This document shows, one piece after another, positions 15,837-24,303 of a DNA stretch of 32,369 bases (position 1 is the first letter of the stretch; the number at the start of each line of letters is the position of its first letter). The stretch is from Clostridia bacterium. Lineage in GTDB: Bacteria > Bacillota > Clostridia > Christensenellales > Pumilibacteraceae. The notes beneath the pieces were generated by a model. The model did no database searches, was not told the origin of the DNA, and saw nothing but the letters and a program-made list of their open reading frames with translations. The stretch lies in assembly GCA_013316045.1 (NCBI GenBank), contig WSNJ01000013.1, forward strand, positions 1 to 32,369, written 5' to 3'. Both the position numbers and the translations under genes were made by a program.

Positions 15837-16382
15837 TTATACCAACTCGATAAGTGCTTTTTCCGCGCTGTCGCCGCGACGGAATCCCATTTTGAGAACG
15901 CGCGTATAACCGCCCTTCGTGCCTACGTCTTCGGCGCGCTTAGCATAACGCGGAGCGTACTCGTTGAAAATCTTTTCCAGAAGCGGATGCTGAATATGTT
16001 CCGTTCTGCCTCTGAAAGCGGCGGCGGTTTCATTTTCCTTTCTTTGCTCCTGAACGTCGTACACCTGAGCCATAATCTTACGGCGAGCGGCGAGCTTCTT
16101 GGGCCCGTCGTTGACGATTTCTACCTTAACTTCCTTTTCGGTTTCGGTAACAACGCCCTTCTTGTCCTTGGTTTTTTCGTGCTTAATGCGCGTTTCCACT
16201 TTCTTAACGGTATCGGTATAAGTATCGATTGCGAGCGTAATAATCTTGTCGGCAAGTCTGCTGACTTCCTTAGCGCGCGCCAAAGTGGTTTCTATTTTTC
16301 CGTTCCAAAGCAATTCGGTTACCTGATTTCTAAGCAACGCATTTCTCTGGTCGGTGGGTTTACCCAATTTTCTCTGTTCCAT
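15837..16382 (-). CDS. rplQ: 50S ribosomal protein L17 with internal insertions
   Basis: Large-subunit protein near the polypeptide exit tunnel. The ends are typical L17: RKLGKPTDQRNALLRNQVTELL (start) and GGYTRVLKMGFRRGDSAEKALIELV (end). The length is 181 against about 120 in B. subtilis. Against that protein I see a charged insertion of about 40 residues after ITL (about 52-93, rich in Lys, Thr, Val and Glu) and a second of about 20 (about 115-135). Both fall in the middle of the fold, not at the ends, and there is no frameshift. AAGGAG precedes the ATG. Last gene of the alpha operon. Confidence 0.93.
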   Translation of the reverse strand: MEQRKLGKPTDQRNALLRNQVTELLWNGKIETTLARAKEVSRLADKIITLAIDTYTDTVKKVETRIKHEKTKDKKGVVTETEKEVKVEIVNDGPKKLAARRKIMAQVYDVQEQRKENETAAAFRGRTEHIQHPLLEKIFNEYAPRYAKRAEDVGTKGGYTRVLKMGFRRGDSAEKALIELV

Positions 16383-16397
16383 TGTTATAATTACTCC

Positions 16398-17351
16398 TTA
16401 ATCCTCTGTTTTTTTCAGGTCAAGCCCGTAACTTTGGAGCTTGTTTATAACCTCGTCGAGCGATTTCCTGCCGAGATTGCGCACTTTGAGCATATCGTCT
16501 TCGCTGCGTTTGGTCAAATCTTCCACCGTATGGATACCCGCGCGCTTCAAGCAGTTGTAACTGCGAACCGAAAGGTCCATATCTTCGATATTCATTTCCA
16601 AAACTTTCTGTTGCTTGTCTTCTTCGCGCGAAACGAGTATCTCCATACCCGAAATCGTATCGGAAAGGTCAACAAACAGACGGATATGGTCTTCTATCGC
16701 CTTAGCCGCAAGACTCAGAACGTCGCGTGCGGACAGACTGCCGTCCGTTTTAAGGTCTACCGTAAGTTTGTCGTAGTCGATATTCTGACCTACGCGCGTG
16801 CTTTCTACGCTGTAACTTGCCGACTTAACGGGCGTGAATATCGAGTCGATAGCGATAAATCCGATAGGCTGACTGCTGTCCTTGTTCTTTTCGGCAACAA
16901 CGTAACCTCTGCCCTTACCTACCCACAGTTCGGCAACGAACTTGCCGCCTTCGTCGATAGTGCAGATATACATATCGGGGTTAAGGATTTCGACTTCGGG
17001 GTCTATCTCGATGTCTGCCGCCGTAACTACTCCGGGCTTCGTGCGCTCGATTTTCAGAACCTTTTTGAGCGTCTTATCGGCGTAATTAGCCTTTAAGTTA
17101 AGCCCTTTGAGATTAAGAATTATTTCCGCAACGTCTTCTTTAACGCCTTTTACGGTCGAGAACTCGTGGCTTACGCCGTCGATTCTGATGCCCGTAACAG
17201 CCGCTCCGGGAAGCGCCGACAAAAGAACGCGCCTTAATGCGTTACCGAGCGTTATGCCGTAGCCGCGCTCCAAGGGTTCAACTACGAATTTTCCGACGCG
17301 CAAATCCGCGCTTTCTTCCAAAGTAATTCTCGGCTTTTCTATTTCCATCAT
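16398..17351 (-). CDS. rpoA: DNA-directed RNA polymerase alpha subunit
   Basis: Scaffold of RNA polymerase; the dimer nucleates assembly and its C-terminal domain contacts UP elements and activators. 317 residues, normal. The N-terminal domain carries [22 protein letters not shown] near residues 30-51. The C-terminal helix-hairpin-helix domain is visible at about 245-312 with [14 protein letters not shown] and [13 protein letters not shown]. The ATG at 17351 is followed immediately by a second ATG; the first is closer to the AAGGAG site and is preferred. Lies between rpsD and rplQ as in most Firmicutes. Confidence 0.97.
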   Translation of the reverse strand: MMEIEKPRITLEESADLRVGKFVVEPLERGYGITLGNALRRVLLSALPGAAVTGIRIDGVSHEFSTVKGVKEDVAEIILNLKGLNLKANYADKTLKKVLKIERTKPGVVTAADIEIDPEVEILNPDMYICTIDEGGKFVAELWVGKGRGYVVAEKNKDSSQPIGFIAIDSIFTPVKSASYSVESTRVGQNIDYDKLTVDLKTDGSLSARDVLSLAAKAIEDHIRLFVDLSDTISGMEILVSREEDKQQKVLEMNIEDMDLSVRSYNCLKRAGIHTVEDLTKRSEDDMLKVRNLGRKSLDEVINKLQSYGLDLKKTED

Positions 17352-17400
17352 ATTAGATTAAATCTCCTTGAAATATAAATCGTTTACTCTGCCCTACTTA

Positions 17401-18021
17401 TTACTTGGAGTACAACTCGATGATAAGCTGTTCGTTGATATTCAGGTCGATGTCCTCGCGCTGAGGATTGTCGATAACCTTTCCTACGAACGATTCGGTA
17501 TCGAATTCCACCCATTTAGGCATAACGATTTTCGCGCCTTTGAGTTCTTTGAACATTTCGTTGTCTTTTTTGTTCTCTTTGATTGCTATAACGTCGCCTT
17601 TCTTAACCTGGTACGACGGAATGTTTACGCGCTTGCCGTTAACGGTTATATGACCGTGGTTAACTATCTGACGGCTCTGAGCGCGCGACGAACCGATTCC
17701 CATACGGTAAACAACGTTGTCGAGTCTGCGCTCCAACAATATGAGCATATTCTCGCCCGTAACGCCTTTCATTCTCTCGGCTTCTTCGTAGTAGCCGCGG
17801 AACTGCTTTTCGAGCAAGCCGTATGCGCGCTTAGCCTTTTGCTTTTCTCTGAGCTGTACGCTGTACTCGGAAGGCTTTCTTCTGCCTGCCGCGTGCGGTC
17901 CGGGAGCTACCGGACGACGTTCCATAGCGCACTTTTTAGTCGTGCAACGCTCGCCTTTAAGAAAAAGTTTCTGCCCTTCGCGTCTGCACTGTCTGCAATC
18001 TGCACAAGTATATTTTGCCAT
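17401..18021 (-). CDS. rpsD: 30S ribosomal protein S4 (zinc-containing form)
   Basis: Primary 16S rRNA binder and nucleator of 30S assembly; in several bacteria it also represses the alpha operon. 206 residues. The N-terminus has the Cys-rich zinc site (Cys9, Cys12, Cys26, Cys31, with an extra Cys6), the C+ form rather than the cysteine-free C- form. The S4 RNA-binding domain follows at about 95-160 ([28 protein letters not shown]). AAGGAG precedes the ATG. 15 nt separate rpsK and rpsD. The C+ form suggests growth with adequate zinc. Confidence 0.97.
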   Translation of the reverse strand: MAKYTCADCRQCRREGQKLFLKGERCTTKKCAMERRPVAPGPHAAGRRKPSEYSVQLREKQKAKRAYGLLEKQFRGYYEEAERMKGVTGENMLILLERRLDNVVYRMGIGSSRAQSRQIVNHGHITVNGKRVNIPSYQVKKGDVIAIKENKKDNEMFKELKGAKIVMPKWVEFDTESFVGKVIDNPQREDIDLNINEQLIIELYSK

Positions 18022-18036
18022 TTTTACGTAATCTCC

Positions 18037-18429
18037 TTATACTCTTCTGCGTTTGGGCGGTCTGCAACCGTTGTGCGGAATGGGCGAAACGTCGGTAATG
18101 CACGTTACGGTAAGTCCCGCTACTTCGAGCGCGCGGACTGCCGACTCGCGTCCGGAACCCGGACCCTTAACGAAAACTTCAACGGTTTTGAGTCCGTGTT
18201 CTTTTGCCGCCAAAGCCGCTTTTTCGCTTGCCGCCTGCGCCGCGAACGGAGTGCTTTTACGACTTCCGCGGAAACCGAGCGCGCCTGCGCTGCAAGCCGA
18301 AATGGCGTTGCCTTGTTCGTCCGTTATGGTTATGAGCGTATTGTTGAACGAAGCCTGAATATGAACTTGTCCTTTATCTATATTCTTTGTTACCCTGCTC
18401 TTACGCGAGGTCGTCTTTTTAACTGCCAT
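18037..18429 (-). CDS. rpsK: 30S ribosomal protein S11
   Basis: Platform protein of the small subunit that lines the mRNA exit channel. 130 residues, usual length. Characteristic stretches are [18 protein letters not shown] near the start, [19 protein letters not shown] in the middle and [20 protein letters not shown] at the end. A GGAGG-type site lies before the ATG; 17 nt separate it from rpsM. Confidence 0.98.
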   Translation of the reverse strand: MAVKKTTSRKSRVTKNIDKGQVHIQASFNNTLITITDEQGNAISACSAGALGFRGSRKSTPFAAQAASEKAALAAKEHGLKTVEVFVKGPGSGRESAVRALEVAGLTVTCITDVSPIPHNGCRPPKRRRV

Positions 18430-18446
18430 AATCTGTTAGGCTCCTC

Positions 18447-18818
18447 CTACTTCTTCTTCGAACGTCCTACCGTGCGTTTAGGACCTTTGCGCGTGCGGGC
18501 GTTTTGCTTCGTACTCTGTCCGCGAACGGGCAAGCCCTTACGGTGCCTTACTCCGCGGTAGCAACCGATTTCCATAAGGCGTTTTATGTTGAGAGCGACT
18601 TCTCTGTGCAAATCGCCTTCTACGCGAACGCTCTTTTCTATATAATTTCTGAGTCTGCCGACTTCTTCTTCGGTCAAATCTTTGACGCGCGTGTCGGGAT
18701 TAACGTTTGTTTCTGCCAAAATCTTGTTTGACATAGGTCTTCCGATGCCGTAAATATAAGTAAGCCCGATTTCAACGCGCTTCTCTCTCGGCAAATCGAT
18801 ACCGGCTATTCTTGCCAC
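18447..18818 (-). CDS. rpsM: 30S ribosomal protein S13 (GTG start)
   Basis: Head protein of the small subunit contacting the P-site tRNA and the 50S bridge. 123 residues from the GTG at 18818, giving the canonical N-terminus [20 protein letters not shown] three codons upstream (18827) also opens the frame but directly abuts the AAAGGAG site (18833-18827), while the 18818 GTG stands 8 nt from it, so the shorter form is preferred. The C-terminal [20 protein letters not shown] is typical. First gene after the 500-bp repeat-rich gap in the operon. Confidence 0.95.
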   Translation of the reverse strand: MARIAGIDLPREKRVEIGLTYIYGIGRPMSNKILAETNVNPDTRVKDLTEEEVGRLRNYIEKSVRVEGDLHREVALNIKRLMEIGCYRGVRHRKGLPVRGQSTKQNARTRKGPKRTVGRSKKK

Positions 18819-18982
18819 TGCCTTCACTCCTTTGAATTAAATAGTTGAATTTGTTTTTTTATTTGTTTATATATGATTAACGCAAAAAACCGAATAAGCT
18901 ATGGAATGTTAGCAAATTGAATTTTCTGCGGACTTTTCAGATTGAACTGCTATGCTGATATGATAACGGTATTAACCTTAAT

Positions 18983-19028
18983 CTTATCAGGCAAGCAGTC
19001 GCGTCGCGCCCCTATAAGGGGAAGCCTT
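18983..19028 (-). repeat. Dispersed repeat with CCCCTATAAGGGG hairpin
   Basis: On the minus strand it starts AAGGCTTCCCCTTATAGGGG and continues with GCGACGCGACTGCTTGCCTG. The 13-nt hairpin CCCCTATAAGGGG is at 19009-19021. It resembles a widespread intergenic repeat of gut Clostridia that I recall (AAGGCTTCCCC...GGGGAAGCTGTC), in a degenerated form. A genome search is needed to prove copy number. Confidence 0.5.
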
Positions 19029-19043
19029 AATTATGGATATTTT

Positions 19044-19086
19044 AGAGATTTCTCCACGCGCGACTTCATCGCTTGGTCGAAATGAC
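19044..19086 (-). repeat. Dispersed repeat of the GTCATTTCGA family
   Basis: On the minus strand it begins TGTCATTTCGACCAAGCG and ends GTGGAGAAATCTCT, matching both ends of the three units at 4676-4843. This shows one repeat family at two distant loci within the window, here inside a ribosomal operon. Confidence 0.75.
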
Positions 19087-19128
19087 AGTTGCTACACCTA
19101 AAACGGCGGAAGTGGTGCGTCGTTTACT

Positions 19129-19190
19129 CCGCCTAAGGCGGTGCGGGTGCGTGCAGAGAGCGGCAACAGTCGGTTTGCCGCCTAAGGCGG
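19129..19190. repeat. Two copies of palindrome CCGCCTAAGGCGG
   Basis: Identical 13-nt palindromes, each followed by TGCG, at 19129-19141 and 19178-19190, 49 nt apart. Related degenerate strings (CTAAGACGGCGG at 19207, CCTAAAACGGCGG near 19097) surround them. The intervals also share GAGAGCGG and CAACAGT, so this is probably a decayed tandem or nested repeat of about 50 bp. Confidence 0.7.
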
Positions 19191-19206
19191 TGCGTGTCTG
19201 CCCGCT

Positions 19207-19337
19207 CTAAGACGGCGGAGAGCGGTGCGGATTTCCGCAACAGTTGACGCGCAAGCGACGGGAGTGTATTTTGACATACTCGACCGAGCGCGCGCGGCAA
19301 ACGTAGCGGAAAGACGTGCCGCTATACGCCGTCTTAG
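19207..19337. repeat. 131-bp segment bounded by 19-bp inverted repeats, ending at the rpmJ stop codon
   Basis: Left arm CTAAGACGGCGGAGAGCGG (19207-19225); the reverse complement of the right arm (19319-19337) matches it at 17 of 19 positions. The right arm includes the TAA of rpmJ. The 93-bp interior has no gene. It could be a small miniature element or a large stable hairpin; no target duplication was recognised. Confidence 0.5.
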
Positions 19338-19450
19338 CCTTGGCGTTGCTTGTGATTGGGATACTTCGAGCAAATAATCATAACCTTACCGTGGCGTTTG
19401 ATTACCTTGCATTTGTCGCACATAGGTTTTACCGAGGTCCGAACTTTCAT
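19334..19450 (-). CDS. rpmJ: 50S ribosomal protein L36
   Basis: Smallest large-subunit protein, stabilising rRNA near the peptidyl-transferase region. 38 residues beginning [23 protein letters not shown] and ending with [10 protein letters not shown]. The zinc ligands Cys11, Cys14, Cys27 and His33 are present, so this is the zinc-binding C+ type. AAGGAG lies about 7 nt before the ATG. The stop codon sits within one arm of a downstream inverted repeat. 77 nt with two palindromes separate it from infA. Confidence 0.97.
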   Translation of the reverse strand: MKVRTSVKPMCDKCKVIKRHGKVMIICSKYPNHKQRQG

Positions 19451-19493
19451 AATTTATCTCCTTCTTTTTCGAGTATGGCGAAGCTCCTGCGTT

Positions 19494-19531
19494 GTGCACG
19501 GCGCGCCGCACGTAACATTAAACAATGTTAC
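19494..19531. repeat. Two adjacent strong palindromes between infA and rpmJ
   Basis: 19512-19531 is GTAACATT-AAAC-AATGTTAC (8-bp arms, 4-nt loop), overlapping the infA stop codon. 19494-19511 is a G/C-rich palindrome around CGGCGCGCCG with GTG/CAC flanks (one bulged base). They abut without spacing. No T-run follows on either strand, so they are not typical terminators; mRNA stabilisation or processing, or a repeat insertion, is possible. Confidence 0.75.
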
Positions 19532-19746
19532 TTATTTCTGTATGTTATACGACCTTTTGTTATATCGTAAGGCGACATTTCGATTTTGACCTTATCGCCT
19601 TCGAGAATTTTGATGTAGTGCATTCGGATTTTACCCGAAATCGTACACGTAACAATATGTCCGTTCGAAAGTTGCACCTTGAACATCGCATTTCTGAGAC
19701 ACTCTACAACGGTACCTTCCGCTTCGATATTGTCGTCCTTGGGCAT
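19528..19746 (-). CDS. infA: Translation initiation factor IF-1
   Basis: Binds the 30S A site during initiation. 72 residues, exactly the usual length. A single S1/OB-fold domain with [36 protein letters not shown] and the C-terminal GRITYRNK. A strong AGGAGG lies 8 nt before the ATG. It follows the KOW-domain gene by 14 nt, and both lie behind the promoter at 20027-20055. Confidence 0.98.
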   Translation of the reverse strand: MPKDDNIEAEGTVVECLRNAMFKVQLSNGHIVTCTISGKIRMHYIKILEGDKVKIEMSPYDITKGRITYRNK

Positions 19747-19760
19747 ATAAACATAACCTC

Positions 19761-20012
19761 CTAAATTAAATCTTTTAAGACTTTGACTATTTTCGCGTCG
19801 GTGAGCGTTTCGCCTACCGAGAACAAATTACCTGCAACCGTTTTGAGATGTTTGAACCGCTTTTTCTTAGGGTTGGCGGTCTTTCTGACCTTGCCGTCGC
19901 AAACGAGAACGAAATCGGCGTCGATAACCTTTACTATCAGGTAAAGCCTGCCTTTATCGTGTCCCATAAGACTGACTGCGGCGTTATATAATTGCGGTAT
20001 TTGTTTTTCCAT
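19761..20012 (-). CDS. KOW-domain RNA-binding protein (L14e-like)
   Basis: 83 residues. An N-terminal KOW/SH3-like region ([30 protein letters not shown]) is followed by a basic KKKRFKHLK segment. Small proteins of this kind commonly sit between map and infA in Clostridia and are annotated as L14e-like or KOW-domain RNA-binding proteins; their function is unproven. No recognisable ribosome binding site precedes the ATG, and the promoter at 20027-20055 would start transcription only about 8 nt upstream, so translation from that promoter may be close to leaderless. Translation from a read-through operon mRNA is the alternative. Confidence 0.88.
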   Translation of the reverse strand: MEKQIPQLYNAAVSLMGHDKGRLYLIVKVIDADFVLVCDGKVRKTANPKKKRFKHLKTVAGNLFSVGETLTDAKIVKVLKDLI

Positions 20013-20026
20013 AAGCCCGATTAAAT

Positions 20027-20055
20027 ATTATATCACATTCCGCAGGATTTGTAAA
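20027..20055 (-). promoter_or_regulatory. Internal promoter before the KOW-infA-rpmJ genes
   Basis: On the minus strand TTTACA (20055-20050) and perfect TATAAT (20032-20027) with a 17-nt spacer. This is the best promoter found anywhere in the ribosomal region. The predicted start is near 20020, very close to the ATG at 20012. Confidence 0.75.
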
Positions 20056-20060
20056 CCGAA

Positions 20061-20807
20061 TTAAAGCGTAAGAATTTGCGGCTCGCCGCCCGTTACGAGA
20101 ATCGTGTTCTCATAGTGAGCGCTGTCGCTCCCGTCAACGGTTCTGCAAGTCCAACCGTCGCTTTCAAACTTAACGCCGAACGCTCCCGCGTTGACCATCG
20201 GCTCGATTGCGAGCGTATAACCCGCTTTGAGCAAGACGCCCTGCCCTGCCGCTCCGAAGTTCGGAACAGACGGGTCTTCGTGCAATTTCCTGCCTATGCC
20301 GTGCCCTACGAGCGCGCGAACGACCGAGTAGCCGTTCTTCTCGACGTAAGCCTGTATCGAGTGGGATATATCTCCGAGCCGCCTGCCCGCTCTCGCGTTC
20401 TTTATGCCTTCGAAGAAGCTCTCCCGCGTCTTGTCGATTAGTCTTTGCCTTTCGGCTGATATTTTCCCGACTCCGTGCGTTCTTGCCGCGTCGCCGTGAA
20501 AGCCCTGATACTCCGCTCCGAGGTCGATTGAAACTATGTCGCCCTCTTGCAGAATGATTTTTTCCGACGGTATTCCGTGCACGACTACGTCGTTTACCGA
20601 TATACACGCCGTCGCGGGATAACCGTGGTAGTTCTTGAAGTTCGGCTTGGCTCCGTTCTTTAATATGAACTCTTCCGCCTTTCTGTCAAGCTCCGCCGTC
20701 GACACGCCCGCTTTTACGAATTGTTCTACGTAAAGGTGAACTTCCTTTACTATTCTGCACGCCTCGCGCATTTTCGCAAGGTCTTTTTCTGTCTTTACGG
20801 TAATCAT
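20061..20807 (-). CDS. map: Methionine aminopeptidase, type I
   Basis: Removes N-terminal Met from new proteins in the cytoplasm. 248 residues, the standard short bacterial form without extension. The five metal ligands are present: Asp95 and Asp106 ([18 protein letters not shown]), His169 ([13 protein letters not shown]), Glu202 (LAIEPMV) and Glu233 (HYENTILVT); His77 is the usual substrate-binding residue (VVHGIP). The ATG overlaps the adk stop by 4 nt (ATGA), indicating translational coupling. Confidence 0.97.
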   Translation of the reverse strand: MITVKTEKDLAKMREACRIVKEVHLYVEQFVKAGVSTAELDRKAEEFILKNGAKPNFKNYHGYPATACISVNDVVVHGIPSEKIILQEGDIVSIDLGAEYQGFHGDAARTHGVGKISAERQRLIDKTRESFFEGIKNARAGRRLGDISHSIQAYVEKNGYSVVRALVGHGIGRKLHEDPSVPNFGAAGQGVLLKAGYTLAIEPMVNAGAFGVKFESDGWTCRTVDGSDSAHYENTILVTGGEPQILTL

Positions 20808-21421
20808 TTCAATTCTGCGCAGATTTGCGCGAATACTTCGGGAATGGACTGCATTCCGTCAACCGACACGAGCTTTCCGCGTTTTTCGTAATATTCGATA
20901 AGCGGAGCGGTCTGCTTTACGTAAACGTCAAGGCGCGATTTAACCGTTTCTTCCTTGTCGTCGTCGCGCTGAATGACTTTGCCGCCGCATTTCGAGCACT
21001 TGCTGCCAAAGAACGAAGAAATATGATAGCTCTCTCCGCAATCGGCGCAAACGCGTCTGCCCGTAAGTCTTTGCATAAGTTTTTGCAGGTCAACCGCAAT
21101 GTTTATGACCGTTCCGACTTCGGTAATTTTATCGAGCGCTTCGGCTTGCGCTATCGTGCGCGGAAAGCCGTCGAGCAAGTAACCGTTTTTGCAATCTTCC
21201 CACGAAAGTCTGTCTTTTACAATCTCTACGACTACTTCGTCGGGAACGAGCTGTCCGCGGTCGATATAGCTTTTCGCTTTTATGCCGAGCGGAGTCTGCT
21301 CTTTGATATTCTTACGGAATATATCGCCCGTGGATATGTGCGGGACGGAATACTTTTCGGCGATTTGCACCGCCTGAGTGCCTTTCCCCGCGCCGGGCGC
21401 GCCTAATAAAATCAGATTCAT
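20804..21421 (-). CDS. adk: Adenylate kinase (zinc-containing LID)
   Basis: Converts ATP + AMP to two ADP. 205 residues. The P-loop GAPGAGKGT is at 7-15, the AMP-binding region has STGDIFR (30-36) and DGFPRT (84-89). The LID has four Cys (125, 128, 142, 145), typical of Gram-positive zinc forms. The start codon overlaps the secY stop by one base (TAATG), a coupling junction. Position between secY and map is standard. Confidence 0.97.
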   Translation of the reverse strand: MNLILLGAPGAGKGTQAVQIAEKYSVPHISTGDIFRKNIKEQTPLGIKAKSYIDRGQLVPDEVVVEIVKDRLSWEDCKNGYLLDGFPRTIAQAEALDKITEVGTVINIAVDLQKLMQRLTGRRVCADCGESYHISSFFGSKCSKCGGKVIQRDDDKEETVKSRLDVYVKQTAPLIEYYEKRGKLVSVDGMQSIPEVFAQICAELK

Positions 21422-22740
21422 TATTTTAAGAAACCTTTATACTGTTTCATCATCAACTGACTTTGAAGTTGTTTGTCGAATTCGAGCGCAACGGATACTA
21501 CTATCAGCATACCCGTGGAAGAGAACGCGTTAATCAGCGTGCCTTGTCCGCCGAGTACGAACGAGAATATAATCGAAGGAACGATTGCGATAATCGCAAG
21601 GAATATCGCGCCGAAAAGCGTAAGTCTTTTCGATATTCTCGACAGATAGTCGCAAGTCTGCTTACCGGGACGGATACCCGGAATAAATCCGCCGTACTGC
21701 TGAATGTTTCTCGAAACTTCTTCGGGATTGAACTGTATCTGCGCATAGAAGAACGAGAAGAACAAAATCAGAAGTCCGACTATTACGCTGTATATGGGCG
21801 TTCCTACGCCGAGCCACGTCATCCACCATACGTAGAATCCGTTGTCGGTGCTTAAAAACAGCGAGAACAGAAGTTGCGGGAACGTGATAATCGCGTTTGC
21901 GAAGATTATCGGCAATACGCCGCTCGCGTTAACCTTGATAGGTATATTCGTGTTCTGTCCGCCGTACTGTTTTCTGCCCTTTATCTGTTTTGCATACTGA
22001 ATCGGTATGCGACGCTCAGCCAAGTCGATAAACACGATAAACGCGAATATCAATATTACGAGCAACAGGAAGCCGAGTAGCTGGAACAGCTCGGAATTGT
22101 CTTCGCTGCCGGGGATTTGCGTGCAAAGCGCGATAATCGCCATACCTGCGGTAGACAAAATACCCACGAAAATAAGGAGCGAAATACCGTTACCTATTCC
22201 GACTTCGGTAATTCTTTCGCCGAGCCACATAGTGAACATAGAGCCCGCAACGAGAATTACGGCAACCAACATTGCCACAACCCACGTGGGCGTGCTTGCG
22301 CCGAACACTGCGGCGTTGATGCTGTTCGTGTTAGCCCAGCTTACGACGATACCCGTAGCCTGTGCGATTGCAAGGAAAAGCGTAAGACCGCGGGTTACCT
22401 TGTTTATCTTTTTGCGTCCTTCGTCGCCTTGCTTCGACCACTGTTCGAGCTTCGGGATAGCGACGGTTAAAAGTTGAATTATAATCGACGCGTTGATATA
22501 CGGCGATACGCCTATTGCGAGCAATGCGCCGTTAGAGAGCGCGCCGCCCGTAATGGACGACAACAAATACAACAGAGTATTCGTCGTCTGACCTTCCGCC
22601 GTTCCGCCGTACACTTCGCTGCTTATACCCGGAATGGGCAACCAGCATCCGATTCTGTAAATGAGAAGCAATCCCAAAGTTATCAGAATTTTCCTGCGGA
22701 CGTCTTTATTCCTGAAAGCGTTTATCAGTGTCTGAAACAT
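21421..22740 (-). CDS. secY: Protein translocase subunit SecY
   Basis: Channel of the Sec translocon in the cytoplasmic membrane. 439 residues, usual length, with about ten hydrophobic segments. Typical stretches are [20 protein letters not shown] (start), [38 protein letters not shown] and the loop [14 protein letters not shown] near the end of the protein. GAGGT precedes the ATG. It lies one nucleotide from rplO, as in the spc operon of other Firmicutes. Confidence 0.97.
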   Translation of the reverse strand: MFQTLINAFRNKDVRRKILITLGLLLIYRIGCWLPIPGISSEVYGGTAEGQTTNTLLYLLSSITGGALSNGALLAIGVSPYINASIIIQLLTVAIPKLEQWSKQGDEGRKKINKVTRGLTLFLAIAQATGIVVSWANTNSINAAVFGASTPTWVVAMLVAVILVAGSMFTMWLGERITEVGIGNGISLLIFVGILSTAGMAIIALCTQIPGSEDNSELFQLLGFLLLVILIFAFIVFIDLAERRIPIQYAKQIKGRKQYGGQNTNIPIKVNASGVLPIIFANAIITFPQLLFSLFLSTDNGFYVWWMTWLGVGTPIYSVIVGLLILFFSFFYAQIQFNPEEVSRNIQQYGGFIPGIRPGKQTCDYLSRISKRLTLFGAIFLAIIAIVPSIIFSFVLGGQGTLINAFSSTGMLIVVSVALEFDKQLQSQLMMKQYKGFLK

Positions 22741-23184
22741 TTACAATACCTCTATATTGCCGCCGATTTTCTTGATTTTTTCTTCTGCCGACTTAGAGAA
22801 TTTGTTAGCCTGTACCGTCAATTTCTTGGTGATTTCGCCGTCGCCGAGAACTTTTACTCCGTACGGCTCAATCTTGGAAAGAATACCCATTTGAAGAAGC
22901 GATTCCGCGTTTACGACAGCCCCGTCCTCGAATTTTTCAAGGTCTTTAAGGTTGATAACCGAGTAAACCTTTCTCCAATTATTATCGAAGCCGCGCTTGG
23001 GAATGCGTCTCATAAGCGGCATCTGACCGCCTTCGAAACCTATACGGACTCCGCCGCCGCTTCTTGCCCACTGACCTTTGTGTCCTTTTCCGCTCGTCTT
23101 GCCAAGACCCGAACCTACGCCGCGACCCAAGCGTTTCTGACTTGTTCTCGCGCCGACGGCAGGGGTTAAATCGTGCATTTTCAT
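22741..23184 (-). CDS. rplO: 50S ribosomal protein L15
   Basis: Late-assembly large-subunit protein. 147 residues, normal. The Gly/Arg-rich N-terminal part [19 protein letters not shown] and the central [10 protein letters not shown] are diagnostic. GGAGGAG stands before the ATG at 23184; another ATG follows two codons later but is further from the site. One nucleotide separates it from rpmD. Confidence 0.97.
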   Translation of the reverse strand: MKMHDLTPAVGARTSQKRLGRGVGSGLGKTSGKGHKGQWARSGGGVRIGFEGGQMPLMRRIPKRGFDNNWRKVYSVINLKDLEKFEDGAVVNAESLLQMGILSKIEPYGVKVLGDGEITKKLTVQANKFSKSAEEKIKKIGGNIEVL

Positions 23185-23185
23185 A

Positions 23186-23389
23186 TTAAATCTCCTCCAC
23201 TTCGACGAGATGCTTAACCGCGAAAATCATTCCGCGCATAGCCGCATTGTCTTTTTTGACAACGCTTTGGCGAATCTTTTTGAGTCCCAAAGCCTCGATT
23301 GTCTGTTTCTGATTTTTCAGACAGCCGATAGTACTTTTTACAAGAGTTATTTTAAGCTGTTTTTCGCTTGCGGTTTTTTTAGTTGCCAT
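23186..23389 (-). CDS. rpmD: 50S ribosomal protein L30
   Basis: Small large-subunit protein. 67 residues with the core [19 protein letters not shown] and a C-terminal [11 protein letters not shown] Lys/Thr/Ala-rich N-terminal extension of about 8 residues precedes the core. Order rpsE-rpmD-rplO is standard. Confidence 0.96.
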   Translation of the reverse strand: MATKKTASEKQLKITLVKSTIGCLKNQKQTIEALGLKKIRQSVVKKDNAAMRGMIFAVKHLVEVEEI

Positions 23390-23399
23390 AACCCTTCAC

Positions 23400-23915
23400 C
23401 TACCCTAAAATTTCTTCTACGGTCTTGCCGCGCAAAGCCGCAACCTGTTCGGGCGAACGGAGCGAATAAAGTCCGTCTATCGTCGCCTTTACGCAGTTAA
23501 CGGGGTTACGGGAGCCGTAGCTCTTCGTCGTAATGTTCTTAATGCCGGCAAGCTCTACTACCGCACGGACGCTTCCGCCCGCGATAACTCCGGTACCTTC
23601 GGGGGCGGGCATAAGATAAACCTTGCTCGTTCCGAAATTACCTATAATCTCGTGCGGGATAGTGCTTCCCGAAAGCGAAATTTTCGTCATACTCTTTCTT
23701 GCCGCCTGCTCTGCCTTTTTGATTGCCTCGGGGACTTCGGCGGCTTTACCCATTCCGTAACCTACACAGCCGTTGCCGTCGCCTACTACTACGAGAGCCG
23801 AAAAACGCATATTGCGACCGCCCTTAACAACCTTTGTTACGCGGTTTACCGCAACGAGCTTACTCTTGATGCCGTCGTCGGGCGTTACTCTTTCTTCACG
23901 TTCACGTTTAGCCAT
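23400..23915 (-). CDS. rpsE: 30S ribosomal protein S5
   Basis: Contributes to decoding accuracy at the mRNA entry tunnel. 171 residues. The N-terminal double-stranded RNA-binding domain has [20 protein letters not shown], and the C-terminal part has the Gly-rich [25 protein letters not shown] precedes the ATG. Confidence 0.97.
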   Translation of the reverse strand: MAKREREERVTPDDGIKSKLVAVNRVTKVVKGGRNMRFSALVVVGDGNGCVGYGMGKAAEVPEAIKKAEQAARKSMTKISLSGSTIPHEIIGNFGTSKVYLMPAPEGTGVIAGGSVRAVVELAGIKNITTKSYGSRNPVNCVKATIDGLYSLRSPEQVAALRGKTVEEILG

Positions 23916-23932
23916 TTTTAATTATACCCTCC

Positions 23933-24295
23933 TTAGAACACAAGCCCGGCAAGTCTTGCCGCGTCGGCAAGAGCCTTAACTCGTCCCGTATAAAGATATC
24001 CGCCGCGGTCGAAAACGACGCTTCCGATACCTGCTTTCTTTGCTTTCTTGGCAACGTCTTCGCCGACAACTGCCGCCGCTTCGATTTTGGTCTTGCCCTT
24101 AACGTTTATACCCTTTGCAATCGTGGAGCTCGAACAAAGCGTTACGCCTTTTTCGTCGTCGATAATCTGAACGTAGATATGCGACGTGCTGCGGTAAACG
24201 CTCATTCTCGGGCGGGAGGCAGTACCCTTTACGCTGTCTTTGATGCGCAAATGTCTTTTGTTGCGCGCTTCGTTTTTATTCTGCTTTTTAATCAT
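23933..24295 (-). CDS. rplR: 50S ribosomal protein L18
   Basis: 5S rRNA-binding protein of the central protuberance. 120 residues, standard. Visible are [14 protein letters not shown] basic N-terminus, [20 protein letters not shown], and the C-terminal [26 protein letters not shown] lies just before the ATG. Confidence 0.97.
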   Translation of the reverse strand: MIKKQNKNEARNKRHLRIKDSVKGTASRPRMSVYRSTSHIYVQIIDDEKGVTLCSSSTIAKGINVKGKTKIEAAAVVGEDVAKKAKKAGIGSVVFDRGGYLYTGRVKALADAARLAGLVF

Positions 24296-24303
24296 AATGC
24301 CTC

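Larger units (their letters stand above)
18834..19333. other. 500-bp gene-free, repeat-rich spacer inside the alpha operon
   Basis: No convincing coding region on either strand. Its right part (about 18990-19337) is a mosaic of short palindromes and decayed dispersed repeats; the left part (18834-18990) is A/T-rich with runs of T and A and an imperfect hairpin at about 18952-18992 (TGCTGATATGAT against ATCTTATCAGGCA). No clean promoter for rpsM was found; TTGCGT with TAAAAA 18 nt downstream on minus is the best and is weak. No T-run terminator follows rpmJ. In most Firmicutes rpmJ and rpsM are almost adjacent. Confidence 0.8.

Noticed and set aside
15810..17096. 428-codon plus-strand frame across rplQ and rpoA
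   Set aside because: Low-complexity Phe/Arg/Val-rich shadow of real ribosomal genes; no start signals.
18827..18829. rpsM start at the upstream GTG
   Set aside because: It sits directly against the ribosome binding site; the GTG at 18818 has 8-nt spacing and gives the canonical S13 N-terminus.
19129..19190. Possible CRISPR array from the repeated palindromes
   Set aside because: Only two exact 13-nt copies, spacers share sequence with each other, no cas gene nearby.
19182..19373. 63-codon minus-strand frame over the repeat region and rpmJ
   Set aside because: Arg/Ala-rich junk translation of palindromic repeats; overlaps L36 in another frame.
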